NCBI GenBank assembly: GCA_022749755.1
Contig: CM040453.1
Location: 15,385,368 to 15,449,367, forward strand
Source: Azadirachta indica
Lineage: Eukaryota > Streptophyta > Magnoliopsida > Sapindales > Meliaceae
Length of the DNA stretch: 64,000 bases
Reading direction: 5' to 3'
Of this stretch, positions 47,679-59,089 are shown piece by piece. The position numbers and the translations under genes were made by a program. Within the stretch, counting starts at the first letter, position 1. Each line of letters begins with the position of its first letter. The notes beneath the pieces are model-generated. The model saw only the letters and a program-made list of their open reading frames with translations. It did not search any database and was not told the DNA's origin.

Positions 47679-48116
47679 GGCATAATAAGAAAACTCCTAA
47701 TCCAAGCCATTTAGCCAAACGGGAATAATTATAACAACCTCCAACATTTGTGTTTATACACATATCTGTAAATGAGAAGGTAATTTGTACATGTAAATTG
47801 GCATTGAATACCTTGGTTTTAACTCAATACACATGAGGCTGAGCCAGAGTCTACCTGAGAACACAATGGATTAATTATACTTTTACTTTCTAATTCTCTT
47901 ATTACACTTCATTTTGTACCGAGGGAACTTGTCTCATACTCTCAAGTTTTTACTTCAGTTCTATTAGTTGTATGAATAATTGACTGGGGACATATGATGA
48001 CTAAAACATATTAATATATAGAACCCTGATCAGTTCATCACAATTTTAATTTCAATTCTACAATGGAGACTATTTAAACAGAGTGGTGCAAAGCAACGTT
48101 CATGAACTTTCTAAAA

Positions 48117-48985
48117 CTAAAAACAATAATATTCTCCAACTAAGAAAAAGAGATCAAAAGCCTGACAATCCTCCAAACTCAGGCACAGACTTGGAACTTT
48201 TACTTCCATAATATTCAAGCGGTATCCCATCCAAAGCTTGCATTTGCACAGTTGGCGCCAGTCATTTTCTCCATCATTGTGCACAATTACATTTCTTAGG
48301 AAGGAAGGTGTGGATTTCACACAGCTGATGCAACACTTGCCCTTGAAGTAGCCACATTATCTTTAGGCACAAACTGAGGAATCTCACTAATCACAGTTCG
48401 GTCAGGCAACGCCATTGACACATTACCAACAATAACCCAGCATCTTTTTCATGTATGGCATAGTCACCTAGTCAACACTTGCACTTGGGGTACTTTCTTC
48501 ATTTGGCTGCTGGTAAACATCTTATGAAGTAGACACATAACTTCATAACATATTCCACTAAGTAGGTTATATTTGTTGTCTTATTGCGCTATCGCAGTTT
48601 GATGATCAATCATTACTGCAAGTGCTTTGCGTTGTTCAGCAAAATCACTTAAATCAATTCCCCTGCCGAATTCTGTTCTTATTGTCGGATAAAATCTTCT
48701 GTCCCTTCATCTCCATTGTCACTTCATATTGACTTCTAAATCTTTAACAAACATCTGTTTCTGGTTTTGTTGTTGGCACAACATCCTCTCATGCTCTACA
48801 GATTGAACCATTGTTAATGTTTGAATACTCTTATCAAGCACTGCCATACCCGTAGGCACTTCACTTGGTTCAACACCAGCAATCCCAAGAATAATAAACA
48901 TGTGCTTTTTATGGAAGATGCCGTTCATAGTATGTTTGTTGATGACGGATGATTTTAGCTGGATAAAATATTGGCTCAAAATAAT
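48117..48985 (-). pseudogene. NAC-array relic A: C-terminal tail only
   Basis: The minus strand aligns piecewise with the tail of the NAC gene at 49986-51596. At 48979-48719 it reads AVLDKSIQTLTMVQS and QMFVKDLEVN. Near 48500-48700 the counterpart of the DPLSGISDEEMC module is broken by stops. At 48320-48117 it ends with LCLSLEDCQAFD, matching VCLSLEDCRPYD at the end of the neighbouring copy. No NAC DNA-binding domain is present. Confidence 0.7.
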
Positions 48986-49688
48986 AGGTTTTTTTGCTAC
49001 TACAGTATTATTTGTTCTAAAGTTCTCTGTTTTATAGGGATTTTACCCGATGCTGAAAAATATTTAGTTCTTCTACTGGGTAATTGACTAGAACTGCTCT
49101 TATGTGAAAATAAGGGCCTGATTTGAAAGCTTCTCTGGTAATGGTTGATAAAAGCTACTGTGGCTGCTTAGTCTTCTGCAGCTGAATTAGTTGCCGTTGC
49201 GCAAACTCTGAAAATTCGTTTACAGCAGTATAGGTGCATACACAGTTGTGATTATTGCAGTTGAGTTGACGGGGTGAGAAAACAAATTCCAGCAAAAGGA
49301 GTGAAATAAGGTTTATAGCTGCGGAAGAATGTTTTTCCAAGGAAGAACTATAAGCGCATATGTAGTTATAGACAGCACAATTCAAGGAATGGAACCTTTG
49401 ACAATTAACTCATTACAATGTAAATATATATTTGTCCTTGTTTACTTTTCAACTTTCTCTAATTTTATTTGGATTTTATTTGAATTAACTTCTAAAACTG
49501 AATTAGTTGCTGTTGCACAAACTGTGAAAATTCGTTTATAGCAGTATAGGTAACATATATAGTTGTGATTATTGCAATTTGAATTAACTCATTACAGTTT
49601 GAACTTCATTACTACACTTGTATACAATACTTTAGACACAGTGGTACGTACCAATTGTTTAATTTTCTGAAACAAAAAGCGAAAAAGG

Positions 49689-49985
49689 TCAACTAATTAA
49701 GAACAAAGAATCATAAGGCCGACAATCTTCCAAACTCAGGCACACTCTTGAACTCCCACTTCTATAATTTTCAGGCACAATCTGGTGAACTTCGTTCACC
49801 ATCTCATCATCAGTTTGCATCTGCATAGTTGCCTCCCACTGAACATTTCCACTTCTGGCAATTTCCCCATCACTGAAAGCAATCAAATTTTCTTCAGAAG
49901 GAAGCTGTGGAAGCTCACTCATAGTTTGCATAAATCCAAACTCAACACTAGCACTTGGTTCAACAAAATTTTCTCCAGACGCAAT
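49689..49985 (-). pseudogene. Former C-terminal extension of the NAC gene, now behind a stop codon
   Basis: Directly after the TAG at 49986-49988 the same frame stays open for 98 codons: ASGENFVEPSASVE, then MQTMSELPQLPSEENL, VNEVHQIVPENY and VCLSLEDCRPYDSLF. Relic A keeps the same CLSLEDC end, and relic E reads through the equivalent of the stop as Gln (PAQQPASEENL). This indicates that a CAG-to-TAG change shortened the protein by about 100 residues. Confidence 0.65.
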
Positions 49986-51596
49986 CTATTGCTCAGGAAT
50001 CTGACTCACCATCTTATCCATAGATTGAACATTCTCCCAGTTAACACCTGTGCTTCCACCATTTTCTTCCGGCCCTGCTAATTTGGTCTTGAACAATTCT
50101 TCAATCCATGCCTCACGAAGAGGACAAAACTCTCCATCAACGAATTCTATTCCAAAAAGGGGGTCACTGTCTAAACATTCTCGTTGGTTCACAGTCTGAT
50201 GAGGCACTGCCACAGGAGCCTCATGTTCTTCGGTAGCATCATATTGACATTCTACGTTGTTGACATTTGTACGTTGTTTCTGGTATTCTTGTTGGGTCAG
50301 CATCATATCTGGCTCTGCACACTGAATAGGGTGGTCACTCAGCTTCTCTTCTATAGATGCCATAGTTACCCCGCCAACACTTGCACTCGGTACACTTTCT
50401 TCATTTGGTTGCTGGTCAAACATCCTACGAAGTAGACACATTTCTTCATCAGATATTCCACTAAGTGGGTCATACTCATTATCTTGTTGCAACATCACAG
50501 TCTGATAATCAAGCACTGCTACTACAGGTGCTTGGCATTGTTTAACACAATCAATTGAATCAATTCCACCAGTTTCTCCTCTCTGAAACTTGTGATTGGC
50601 GTCAGATAAAATCTTCTGTCTCATCATCTCCAAAGTCGCCTCATATTGACTTTCTATATCATTAACAAACATCTGTTGCTGGTTTTCTTCTTGGCGCATC
50701 ATCCTCTCAGATTGAACCATTGTTATTGTTTGAAGACTCTGATCAGGCAGTGCCACTTCACATTGTCCAGCACCAGGAACACTAGAATAATCAATTCCAC
50801 CAGCTTCTCTTCCCTCCTCACATAGCATGTCAGTGTTGCAACTTGCTTCTTCCTGCACCATAGTCACCATCGATGCTTCAGAAGACTGACTTTCTAGTCT
50901 ATTAATGCAAGCCACTTGCTTGTTTTCTTGTTTGAGCAGAAACCTCTCAGGCTCTGACTCTACAGATTGAGTGCTCTTCTGAATGTCCTCCAGCTTTCTT
51001 TTCTTACTCTTCCCACTCGGTTGATTCTTCTTCCCGGCCGGTTGATTCTTTCGAATCCTACATAGCACGCAATTCATAGATTGATTTTTTCCCAACAAAG
51101 ACGCATGAAGAGTATACTCATGCATAATCCAGCAGCCATTATCATCAGACCCTTCCTTTTCATAACGAAACCTTTTCTTGGAGCCAACTATCTTCTGGGT
51201 TTCGCTAGAAACAATTTCACTAGGAGCATCTTCTCCTTGCCAAGCACCCCCATCCAAACCAACTTTGCGGTTAATTCTGGAACCCTTAGGAGTCTTTTTC
51301 TTCAACTTGGTGAAGAAATACAGATCTTCGTCACCCTTCAACAGGTTTCCTCCATATGAATTCCAAATCTTAGCGGGTTCATTACCATAAAGGTCACATT
51401 CTTTAACAAAATACTGAACAAAGGGAATAGGAATTCCTGAAACCTTTCGGTAAAGATAATAATCTACTAATTCTTCGTCCGAAGGCATGAACCTGTGGCC
51501 AACGATCATACAAGGTCCAGTTTCGTGCATTTTGTTGATCGATGAGAGATGAGGTAAAAAGAACTGCTTTTGGTGGTGAGTATTGATCAAATTCAA
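49986..51596 (-). CDS. NAC domain transcription factor with a repeated Gln/Glu-rich tail
   Basis: NAC proteins are plant nuclear transcription factors. The frame is open for 536 codons from 51596; the better start is 51530 (MHETGPCMIVGHRF) or 51509, giving 514 or 507 residues. The NAC domain spans residues 31-185 of the long frame: GHRFMPSDEELVDYYLYRKV (A), ECDLYGNEPAKIW (B), DLYFFTKLKKKTPKGSRINR (C), GSKKRFRYEKEG (D), GCWIMHEYTLH and NCVLCRIRKN (E). Subdomain C lacks the usual GYWKATG and has GGAWQGEDAP in its place, as in several divergent NACs. A basic KSKKRKLED at about 196-204 may be a nuclear signal. The tail holds two copies of one module (about 293-393 and 427-497) built on ESQYEAT, APVxAV and DPLxGI. 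It is a single exon. A TAG probably removed a former extension. DNA binding is plausible but not certain. Confidence 0.8.
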   Translation of the reverse strand: MNLINTHHQKQFFLPHLSSINKMHETGPCMIVGHRFMPSDEELVDYYLYRKVSGIPIPFVQYFVKECDLYGNEPAKIWNSYGGNLLKGDEDLYFFTKLKKKTPKGSRINRKVGLDGGAWQGEDAPSEIVSSETQKIVGSKKRFRYEKEGSDDNGCWIMHEYTLHASLLGKNQSMNCVLCRIRKNQPAGKKNQPSGKSKKRKLEDIQKSTQSVESEPERFLLKQENKQVACINRLESQSSEASMVTMVQEEASCNTDMLCEEGREAGGIDYSSVPGAGQCEVALPDQSLQTITMVQSERMMRQEENQQQMFVNDIESQYEATLEMMRQKILSDANHKFQRGETGGIDSIDCVKQCQAPVVAVLDYQTVMLQQDNEYDPLSGISDEEMCLLRRMFDQQPNEESVPSASVGGVTMASIEEKLSDHPIQCAEPDMMLTQQEYQKQRTNVNNVECQYDATEEHEAPVAVPHQTVNQRECLDSDPLFGIEFVDGEFCPLREAWIEELFKTKLAGPEENGGSTGVNWENVQSMDKMVSQIPEQ

Positions 51597-51719
51597 AGTT
51601 TGGTAGCCGGGTTGAATGATTGAATGAATGATTCTGGAAAGAATGAAACGAGGATATAATTCTTCGTCTGAATGAATGAAAATCTATAACTAACAGAGAC
51701 GATGAGAACGTAAACACTA

Positions 51720-54700
51720 GAAATAACAGCTGTAAACTAGGAATGCAAAGAATGAAGTAACTTTAATTCACGCTTGGAACAAGAAAGAAAATTATTTACC
51801 TGAGTGAAAACAAAATAGGAAACCGAGAACAAAACAGAGGTATTTATTTACGAGGGTCAATGCATGCAATCGTGATTCTAGTTCAAGGTGAATTCAATAA
51901 TAAGTCTCCTAATACAATCTAAATACGCGGGGTTTTTAGAAATCAGTCGAGTGGAGAGTGAAGTAGTTTAATTACTTGGGAATAGGGTTACCTTTAATTG
52001 TAGTAAGTTTCCTAATTCAACAAATCTAGGGCATATCTAATTACGCGTGTTCGTAAGATATAGAGCCGTTAACTCTAGATTTTGCCGCCATAAGTGTAAT
52101 CTTCTAACGGTCAATTCGAAATAAACTTCTAAATTTTGAAAAGAAGTCCAACTAATACTTTGGCGCGAAGAAGTTTCTCCTCTCTGCAGAACTGGTAGTA
52201 ACGGTCAAATTTGTTTCACGGACTTTTTTTAGTCTGTAAGTTTTCCTTTTCCCTTATTTTCTGATAATAAATATTAATGTTTGTAAATAATAATACTTTT
52301 TTATTTATTTAATGTGTAATTCGACTATCACTAAAATCCTAACACTCAATGCTAACCCCGGACTGCCATTTGTTGAGCATTTTGAATTCAATCTCGTACA
52401 CGAGTTTTAGATAGACAATGATAAATCTCCGAACTGGAGATTTTGTTGGTGCCAATAAGATTTAAAAAAATAGGGAGGAGGTTTAGTTTTTGATTGATAC
52501 TTTATTTGTGTTTGCATTTGTTGCCCCACTGGGATTTAATAGTTTGATTCTTGTAATTTATGTCTGATTGGTTGCTTTGTCTATAAAGTAAAATAAAATG
52601 TATGAAAATTTGAAAAAATGATCCAAATACACGTGTTTATTTACTTGGATTGTTGTTGAAACGGATATTTATAAATGGTTTGCAAGTTAATTTTCAAAAT
52701 TAACGGCATTATCTCTATTTTTAAAAATTAAAGTCTTTATATTTTTGTATCCTTGTATTTTGATGCCAATCTCGTTAGAGAGATTAAATTTCTTGAAAAA
52801 ACTAAATTGAATTAATGGTTCACTTTTTCTTTTAGATTAGCTCAAATTAAGTAGTGTCATATGCAATCATCAATGACACGATTAATAATATGGTCGGATA
52901 GTGTGCATAGTCACAACTGAATCTCAAATGCTTTAGATAAAAATATCAAATGCAGTTGAACAGGCATATATACTCGTCGCAATCAATCAAAATCACAATC
53001 AGAATAGTATTAACAATGAACCAAAATATTTTCAGTCATATATCTTATAAAAATTGTTTAATACAAATTTACTTCAGTTGATTGCATTTTAAATATTAAA
53101 AGTACTTTACAAAAAAAAAAAGAGAATATTATTATTCTCCTAAAACAATTAATAAACGAATTTACAAATAGGCGTTTAAACACATAGTTAAGTTTTGCAT
53201 CAAATTATATTAAATAGATTTTTAAAGACAAATAGATTTAAAACATAATAATCATGCCATTTTATGAAAAGAATCAAAATAATTTATATTTACATTTTAA
53301 AAATAACCAACCACCGTATGTTATATGAATAGCGTTACTTATCTAAACCAAAATAAAAACTTAAAGTTATCTCAAATCATTCAGATTGTCCAATCCTAAC
53401 CCGTAACTATATATGTATAACTTAGTTATAAGCATAACATTTCATTCCTCTTAATTATAAATAATTTAGAGCAAGTTCCACTGATTTTCAAGTTCAATTC
53501 CTTCACCTAACAACACCTCAATAATTTTGTCATATCCTAAGTTCTATGGAATTTCTGAAATAATATACTACATAGTTTAGAACTCTTTAAACTTCAAATA
53601 ATAAAAATTTTATAATTAATCAAATCCAAAAATCACCTATTTTAGAACCTAAAGTTAACCTTTGACATTTTGAGCTTTCAGTTTCTTTTCTAATCAACCT
53701 ATAATCGAATTGGCTAGAAATGTATCTCCAAACTATAAATTGAATTGATTCAAAACTTTTCAGATTTGCTGTGCATATTTAAAAATGCCATATGTAAAAA
53801 TTTCATCTTGTTTCTAGTTCAAAAAGATTTTCAAAACTATTTATTTTCTAGTCAACACAAACATACTTAGAGTGTTTTGGTTTTATGGTTCCTTCAATAA
53901 AAAGTTTATAAATACTTTTATAGTCATCCAAATATTATAAAATTTACAGGACAACTACTAGACAATAACAAACCGTTATATCAAATATCATAATTTTTAA
54001 AAATCTTTTGATCACTCAAATTATTTTTACCTTATAACATATTTACAGATTTCTAGAACACGAGTATCTACTTTGAAAAATCATATGAATATAATTTTTT
54101 TATTTGATTTGAGTGAAATAAAAATGTTCTACAAGTATCTTATTGTATGAGAATTAAGTTTACAAAACTTTTAGACAAAAATTTTAAAAGGATTTTCATA
54201 ATAATAATTTATATGCTCCACACTCAATAAATAATGTAGAGTTTAATTGATTATGAATTAATTCACTGGCGTAAGGGAGATTAACTAACGGTTAAGTTAC
54301 TAAATTTAAATATAATATCAAACATAATACTCTAATAGCAGCGCGCATTGGCTTAGAAAGTTTGCTCTGGCTTTAAAAGTATTGAGCCATATTGTTTATC
54401 AAGCTTTTCGATTGTCTTCTTCAAACTGTCTTCATTATGCATATTTCCTGCACCCAATGTTTATATTTTATTCATTCTGTTACTATTTTCTTTATACACG
54501 AAGAAACTATATATATATATATATATATATCTTTACTCTCTGTTTTTTGGATATGATTAACGATTAGTAATTTTTTTCTCTTTATCAATATATTATCAGT
54601 TCCATCTTCTTTTAACATCTAACTTGACTTAGCACTTGAATCAGTTGACGATTACAATTATTTCAGTTAGTGTTCCAAATATATGATGGGATTGCTGGTA

Positions 54701-54880
54701 TTTCAATAATCTGAATTCATATATTAAAAAGTAGTAGATAACGGCTTCATGACTTCAAGAAAAATGATACAATCGTCAACGAAGTAGGAAAACTCGTTCT
54801 TTCTGACTGAATATTTCTCGTACCAAGTGCATTAATTCTGAACATTTAATTCATTACAATTTGAATTTCAATTTGGATTT
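51720..54880. other. NAC gene upstream region and AT-rich spacer
   Basis: About 51600-51850 is probably the 5' leader and promoter of the minus-strand NAC gene. From 52240 to 54860 the sequence is AT-rich with no supportable frame; a TA microsatellite lies at 54509-54530. Nothing else was recognised. Confidence 0.4.
54509..54530. repeat. (AT)n microsatellite
   Basis: A 22-base AT tract in the spacer between NAC copies. Confidence 0.85.
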
Positions 54881-55400
54881 CAATACCACACCTGTGGACT
54901 GTACTTTAAACACCAACTGTTCAATTTTCTCAAAGTAATATCGATAATCTTTAACTAAGATCAAGGGATCGAAATGCTGACAATCATCCAAGCTCCCGCA
55001 GTCTTGAATGTACTTCCATAATTTTCTGGCACAATCTGGGGAAATTCATTCACCATCTCATCCGTACATCAATTTACTTTTATTTCTGATACATAAAACT
55101 GAGGATTTTCATGGGGGATGATCTGAAAATATAGGTCAATTAAAACAACAGAAAATATGAAAGGTATCTATGAGTGATTAAATCCTCTGAACTTATTTGT
55201 TGTTCTTCCACAATTTGCATCGTCACGAAGGCAACCATTGAATTTGTACTTTGTGTGCTTTTCTGGAATAGCTTTCGAAAAAGACAAAATTCTTCTTCAG
55301 TTAATCCAGTAAATGGGTCACTGTTTGAAGATTCTTCTTGATGCACCAGCACCAGTCTGATCAGGCAAGCCCACTGGCAGATCACCAACAGTGTTTGAAA
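54880..55400 (-). pseudogene. NAC-array relic C: tail fragment
   Basis: At 55345-55200 the minus strand reads HQEESSNSDPFTGLTEEEFC, LFRKLFQKS, matching the DPLxGI / CxLRxxF module of the NAC tail. At about 55070-54960 it reads DEMVNEFPQIVPENYG, matching the extension at 49689-49985. At 54880-54930 lies a copy of that gene's 3' flank (TGGACTGTACTTTAAACAC). Only tail and 3' flank remain. Confidence 0.65.
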
Positions 55401-55569
55401 AGCTACTGTGGCTGATTACACCTGACTAGGGCATGTTTGGAAGCTTTGTACCAATGGTAGATAAAGGCAGTCATAAAGTAAAGGATTGAAAAACGTTATC
55501 AGACTTAGATGCCTGAAAGGATTAATACTGATTTTGAGAAAACTTGGCATTAATTAATGAATACGTTAC

Positions 55570-56345
55570 TGCACTTGTGGACGGACTGTACTTTAAACAC
55601 AGTAGTACACGCATTGGCGGTGTGCAAACCAGGAGACAAGAGATGGAACATTGTCCTGGAGTAAGTATGGGATTCGGGAAGAAGATGATGAGTTTGCTGC
55701 AGATATCTTATTCCATAATGAAGAATTGCATGTTTTGACCTCCGTGGAAACTGCTTTTGCAACTCATACTATCAAGGTAGGAGATGATAATCATGATCAT
55801 CGCTATGTATTGTGAAATGAATAACAGATAATTTTGACAACATATTTGATACTCCTGGAGTTCTCCGGAATCCTGAATGAGTAATTTGGTTTACTGAAGA
55901 CATTTCGATTCCTCTTGAGTAGTTTGGACTGTTGAGGACCTGAAGGTGGAGACATGGTAGAGTCAGATAGTGAGTCTTTGATTGTTCATAAATCTTACAA
56001 TGAAATTAAGTCTATATTAGGAGATGATCATGATCAACAACAGAATCCTGCAGACAACGGTAATGGCATCCAATTCAAGTACTTACAAGCTAATAGATTT
56101 GTAGTGTTCAAGATTGATCATCCAATAGGTAAATAATTTGGGAAACCAAATAGTATTTGTGAAAAAAATCAAGTTCATAATGTGTTCAAGAACTGCTTTC
56201 TTTTTGTCTGGGTGATTTGAATTATGATATTAATGCTGATTACTATCCGTATGTGTATCGTAAATCAGGTGTCTTCTACCTTGAAGATGGGAGGAATGAA
56301 CGAACTTTTCCTTGCACAAATTTATTGACTTCGTTGTAATATGAG
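55570..56345 (+). pseudogene. F-box/DUF295-type protein relic
   Basis: Plus-strand pieces in changing frames read LAVCKPGDKRWNIVLE (from about 55608), REEDDEFAADILFHNEELHV (about 55676-55735), TAFATHTIKVGDD, then MVESDSESLIVHK (from 55954) and GIQFKYLQANRFVVFKIDH, then after a shift GVFYLEDGRNERTFPCTN (about 56268-56325). This is the order of a plant DUF295 (KIB-type) beta-propeller found in many F-box proteins. Stops and frameshifts lie between the pieces. The F-box itself is not present. Its left end abuts sequence copied from a NAC 3' flank. Confidence 0.6.
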
Positions 56346-57451
56346 TTGGTTCTCCCCCCAGCATTTTGTTATAAGCTATCTTAGTTTTGTGTTCACTGCA
56401 TTAATAATTTCAGGATTTGTGGCGGTTGTTTGAATGAAATAAAAGTAAAATGCACCATTACAGAGAAACAATAACAGTTATATCTGTGAACAATTTTTGG
56501 CATAAAATAATCTAGTTAGATTCATAATTGTTCAATATATATAGTATACAAGGGAAATCAAAGATTGTAAAAACACAAGCTTGTAGCTTTATTGAAGAAT
56601 AAACATGTTTTATTGCATTTAACCCTGCAGTTTAAGTATTACATTATATTAGAAACTTTGTTTATTAATTGCGAAAAAATGAAATGACTTGTTCAGAGAA
56701 GATCTGTAAACCCAGTACCTACAAGATTCACTCATACAACTAAAAACACATATGATATATACAACAATGTCCTTGGTCTTATTTTGATTAGCTAGCTAGC
56801 TACCTTTTTCCTAGTTGATACCTAAACTGTAACTCCTTCAACGCTATGGCTTTAAGTAATTATTTCCCCGCTCAAACTGAGACACTTTTTTGAATGGGAG
56901 ATGAATGATTGATGTTGAACGCATAGATGGTAAATTAAGACATTTATAATTTGATCATACAACAAAGAAACAGAATGATGATAGAAATCAACTGTATATG
57001 CACTAGATATTCAAAAGAATTTTTTGAATACAACTACAACAAATTGAAAGCTGAACTAAATCATTGATCTTCAGACACAAGCTAGGATTCTCATACAGCA
57101 TTGGCTAACAGAACATGATAATTAAAAAAACTTGCAGCTGTAAAATCATAATCATATGCACAATCAGAGTTTAATGTTTTATCATCAACTTAAAACTTGC
57201 AGTTATCTTTTTGTGTGAAAAGAAAAGATTGTAAATCATCCATAAAAGCCAAACAGCAACTCAAAAACAAATTTGCAGAAGATTAAAAGAAAAATAGCTA
57301 AAAACTATGTAAATAGTTGTATTGCATCGTGAATCAAAAACAATCAATTACACATATATCAATTTCGTGAAGTTTTCTTGATAAAACTGTTCTTCTTGTT
57401 GCTGCTTTTCTTCAAATAGAAGCGATTCAACAACCCCACATTCTTCTGAAC
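56346..57451. other. Spacer with the first copy of a segmental duplicate
   Basis: This is non-coding. The part at 56920-57215 recurs at 58634-59035. Confidence 0.45.
56920..57215 (+). repeat. Direct segmental duplicate, copy 1
   Basis: The segment starts GCATAGATGGTAAAT and continues through CAGAATGATG, AGAAATCAA TGTATATG, AATCATTGATC, CATACAGCATTGGCTAACAG and AATCATAATCATATGCACAA. All of these recur in the same order at 58634-59035. Confidence 0.75.
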
Positions 57452-58640
57452 TTATGCTTGTTCCATCATCACAAAGTCAGCCACTGAATCGGTACTTTCA
57501 CCACATTCTGCCGCAATGTCATCAGGAAACGCTGTTGGCACATCAGCAGCAGTCGCTTCCATTGGCACATCAACAACACTTTCACTTCTCTGAAGAATGC
57601 CCCCACATCCACATCCATGATCAGGTAAACTCTGCCCATTCATCATCGTATCAGCACTTGAACTTTTACTTCCAGCGCAAGCACTTTCTCCATCATCATT
57701 TGAAACAAAAACAAATTCTTCACACACAAGCTCTGAATGGTCACTCATCTTCTCTTCCATACATGCCCGACTCACCCACAGTCTACACTTGCACTTGGAA
57801 CACTTTCTTCATTTGGTTGCTGGTCAAACATCTCACGAAGTAGACACATGTCTTCATCAGATATTACACTAAGTGGGTCATACTCATTGTCCTGTTGTAA
57901 CATCACAGTTTGATGATCAGGCACTAACTACTATAGGTGCTTCGCATTGTTCGGCAAAATCAATTGAACCAATTCCACCAGTTTCTCCTCCCTGAAATCT
58001 GTGATTAGCGCCGGATAAAATCTCCTGTCTCATCATCTCCAAAGTAGCCTCATATTGACTTTCTATGTCATTAACAAACATCGGTTGCTGGTTTTCTTCT
58101 TGGCTCAACATCCTCTCAGATTGAACCATTGTTAATGTTTGAATACTCTGATCAGGCACTGCCACCTCACATTGTCCAGCACCAGGAATACTAGAATAAT
58201 CAATTCCACGAGCTTCTCTTCCCTCCTCGCACATCATGTCAGTGTTGCAACTTGCTTCTTCCTGCGCCAGGGTCAACATCGATGCTTCAAAAGACTGACT
58301 TTCTACCTTCTTAATGTGAGCCACTTGCTTGTTTTCTTGTTTGGTCAGATACCTCTCGGGCTCTGCCTCCACGGATTGAGTGCTCTTCTGGATATCCTCC
58401 AGCTTTCTTTTCTTACTCTCCCCAGTCGGCTGATTCTTCTTCCAGGCCGGTTGATTCTTTCGAATCCAACATAGCACGCAATTCATAGATTGATTTTTTC
58501 CCAACCAAGACCCATGAAAAGTGTACTGATGCATAATCCAGCAGCCATTATCATCAGAACCTTCCTTTTCATAACGAAACCTTTTCTTGGAGCCAAATGG
58601 CTTCTGGGTTTTGCTAGAAACAATTTCAGTAGGAGCATAG
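57452..58640 (-). pseudogene. NAC-array relic D: truncated NAC domain plus tail
   Basis: The minus strand begins at about 58640 in the middle of the NAC domain (APTEIVSSKTQK, GSKKRFRYEKEGSDDNGCWI, MHQYTFHGSWLGKNQSMNCV, LCWIRKN) and continues closely like the open NAC gene through KKRKLEDIQKSTQSVE, IDYSSIPGAGQCEVA and ESQYEATLEMMRQ, to a frameshift at about 57920. It then reads DNEYDPLSVISDEDMCLLRE and a tail with VCEEFVFVSNDDGESA. Subdomains A and B are missing: at 58636 the sequence switches abruptly to the second copy of the 56920 duplicate. It is nearly as well preserved as the open copy over about 220 codons, so it was probably lost recently. Confidence 0.85.
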
Positions 58641-59035
58641 ATGGTAAATCAAGACGTGAAATTTGAACAGACAAGAAACAACAGAATGATGGATAGAAAT
58701 CAATTGTATATGGACTTGATACTTAAAAAATGTGTTGAATGACAACTACATCAAATTGAAACCCGAACAAATCATTGATCCGCAGACACGAGCTTAGGAT
58801 TCTCACTCATACAGCATTGGCTAACAGAACAAGATAATAAAACATGAAATGAAAACAGAAGTTAAAGTTCTTTTTCTAACAGAATTTTCTCTCTTTGAAA
58901 AATAAAAATATTGGCCATTATTTACATTTATTGCTAGGCCAACTAAGGTATGTTGTGTCTGTAAAATCATAATCATATGCACAATCAGAGGTTAATGGTT
59001 TATCATTAACTTAAAACCCGCGGTTATCTTTTATA
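58634..59035 (+). repeat. Direct segmental duplicate, copy 2
   Basis: This is the counterpart of 56920-57215, with an extra stretch of about 90 bases before the GTAAAATCATAATC part. Its left edge is the exact point where relic D loses its NAC domain. Confidence 0.75.
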
Positions 59036-59089
59036 ATAATTTCATACGTACATGATTTAGATTCACTCCTGTTCTTCTGACTTGCATTC

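Noticed and set aside
57454..58474. Plus-strand frames of 111-129 codons rich in His and Gln
   Set aside because: They are antisense to NAC relic D, which aligns well with the open NAC gene on the minus strand.
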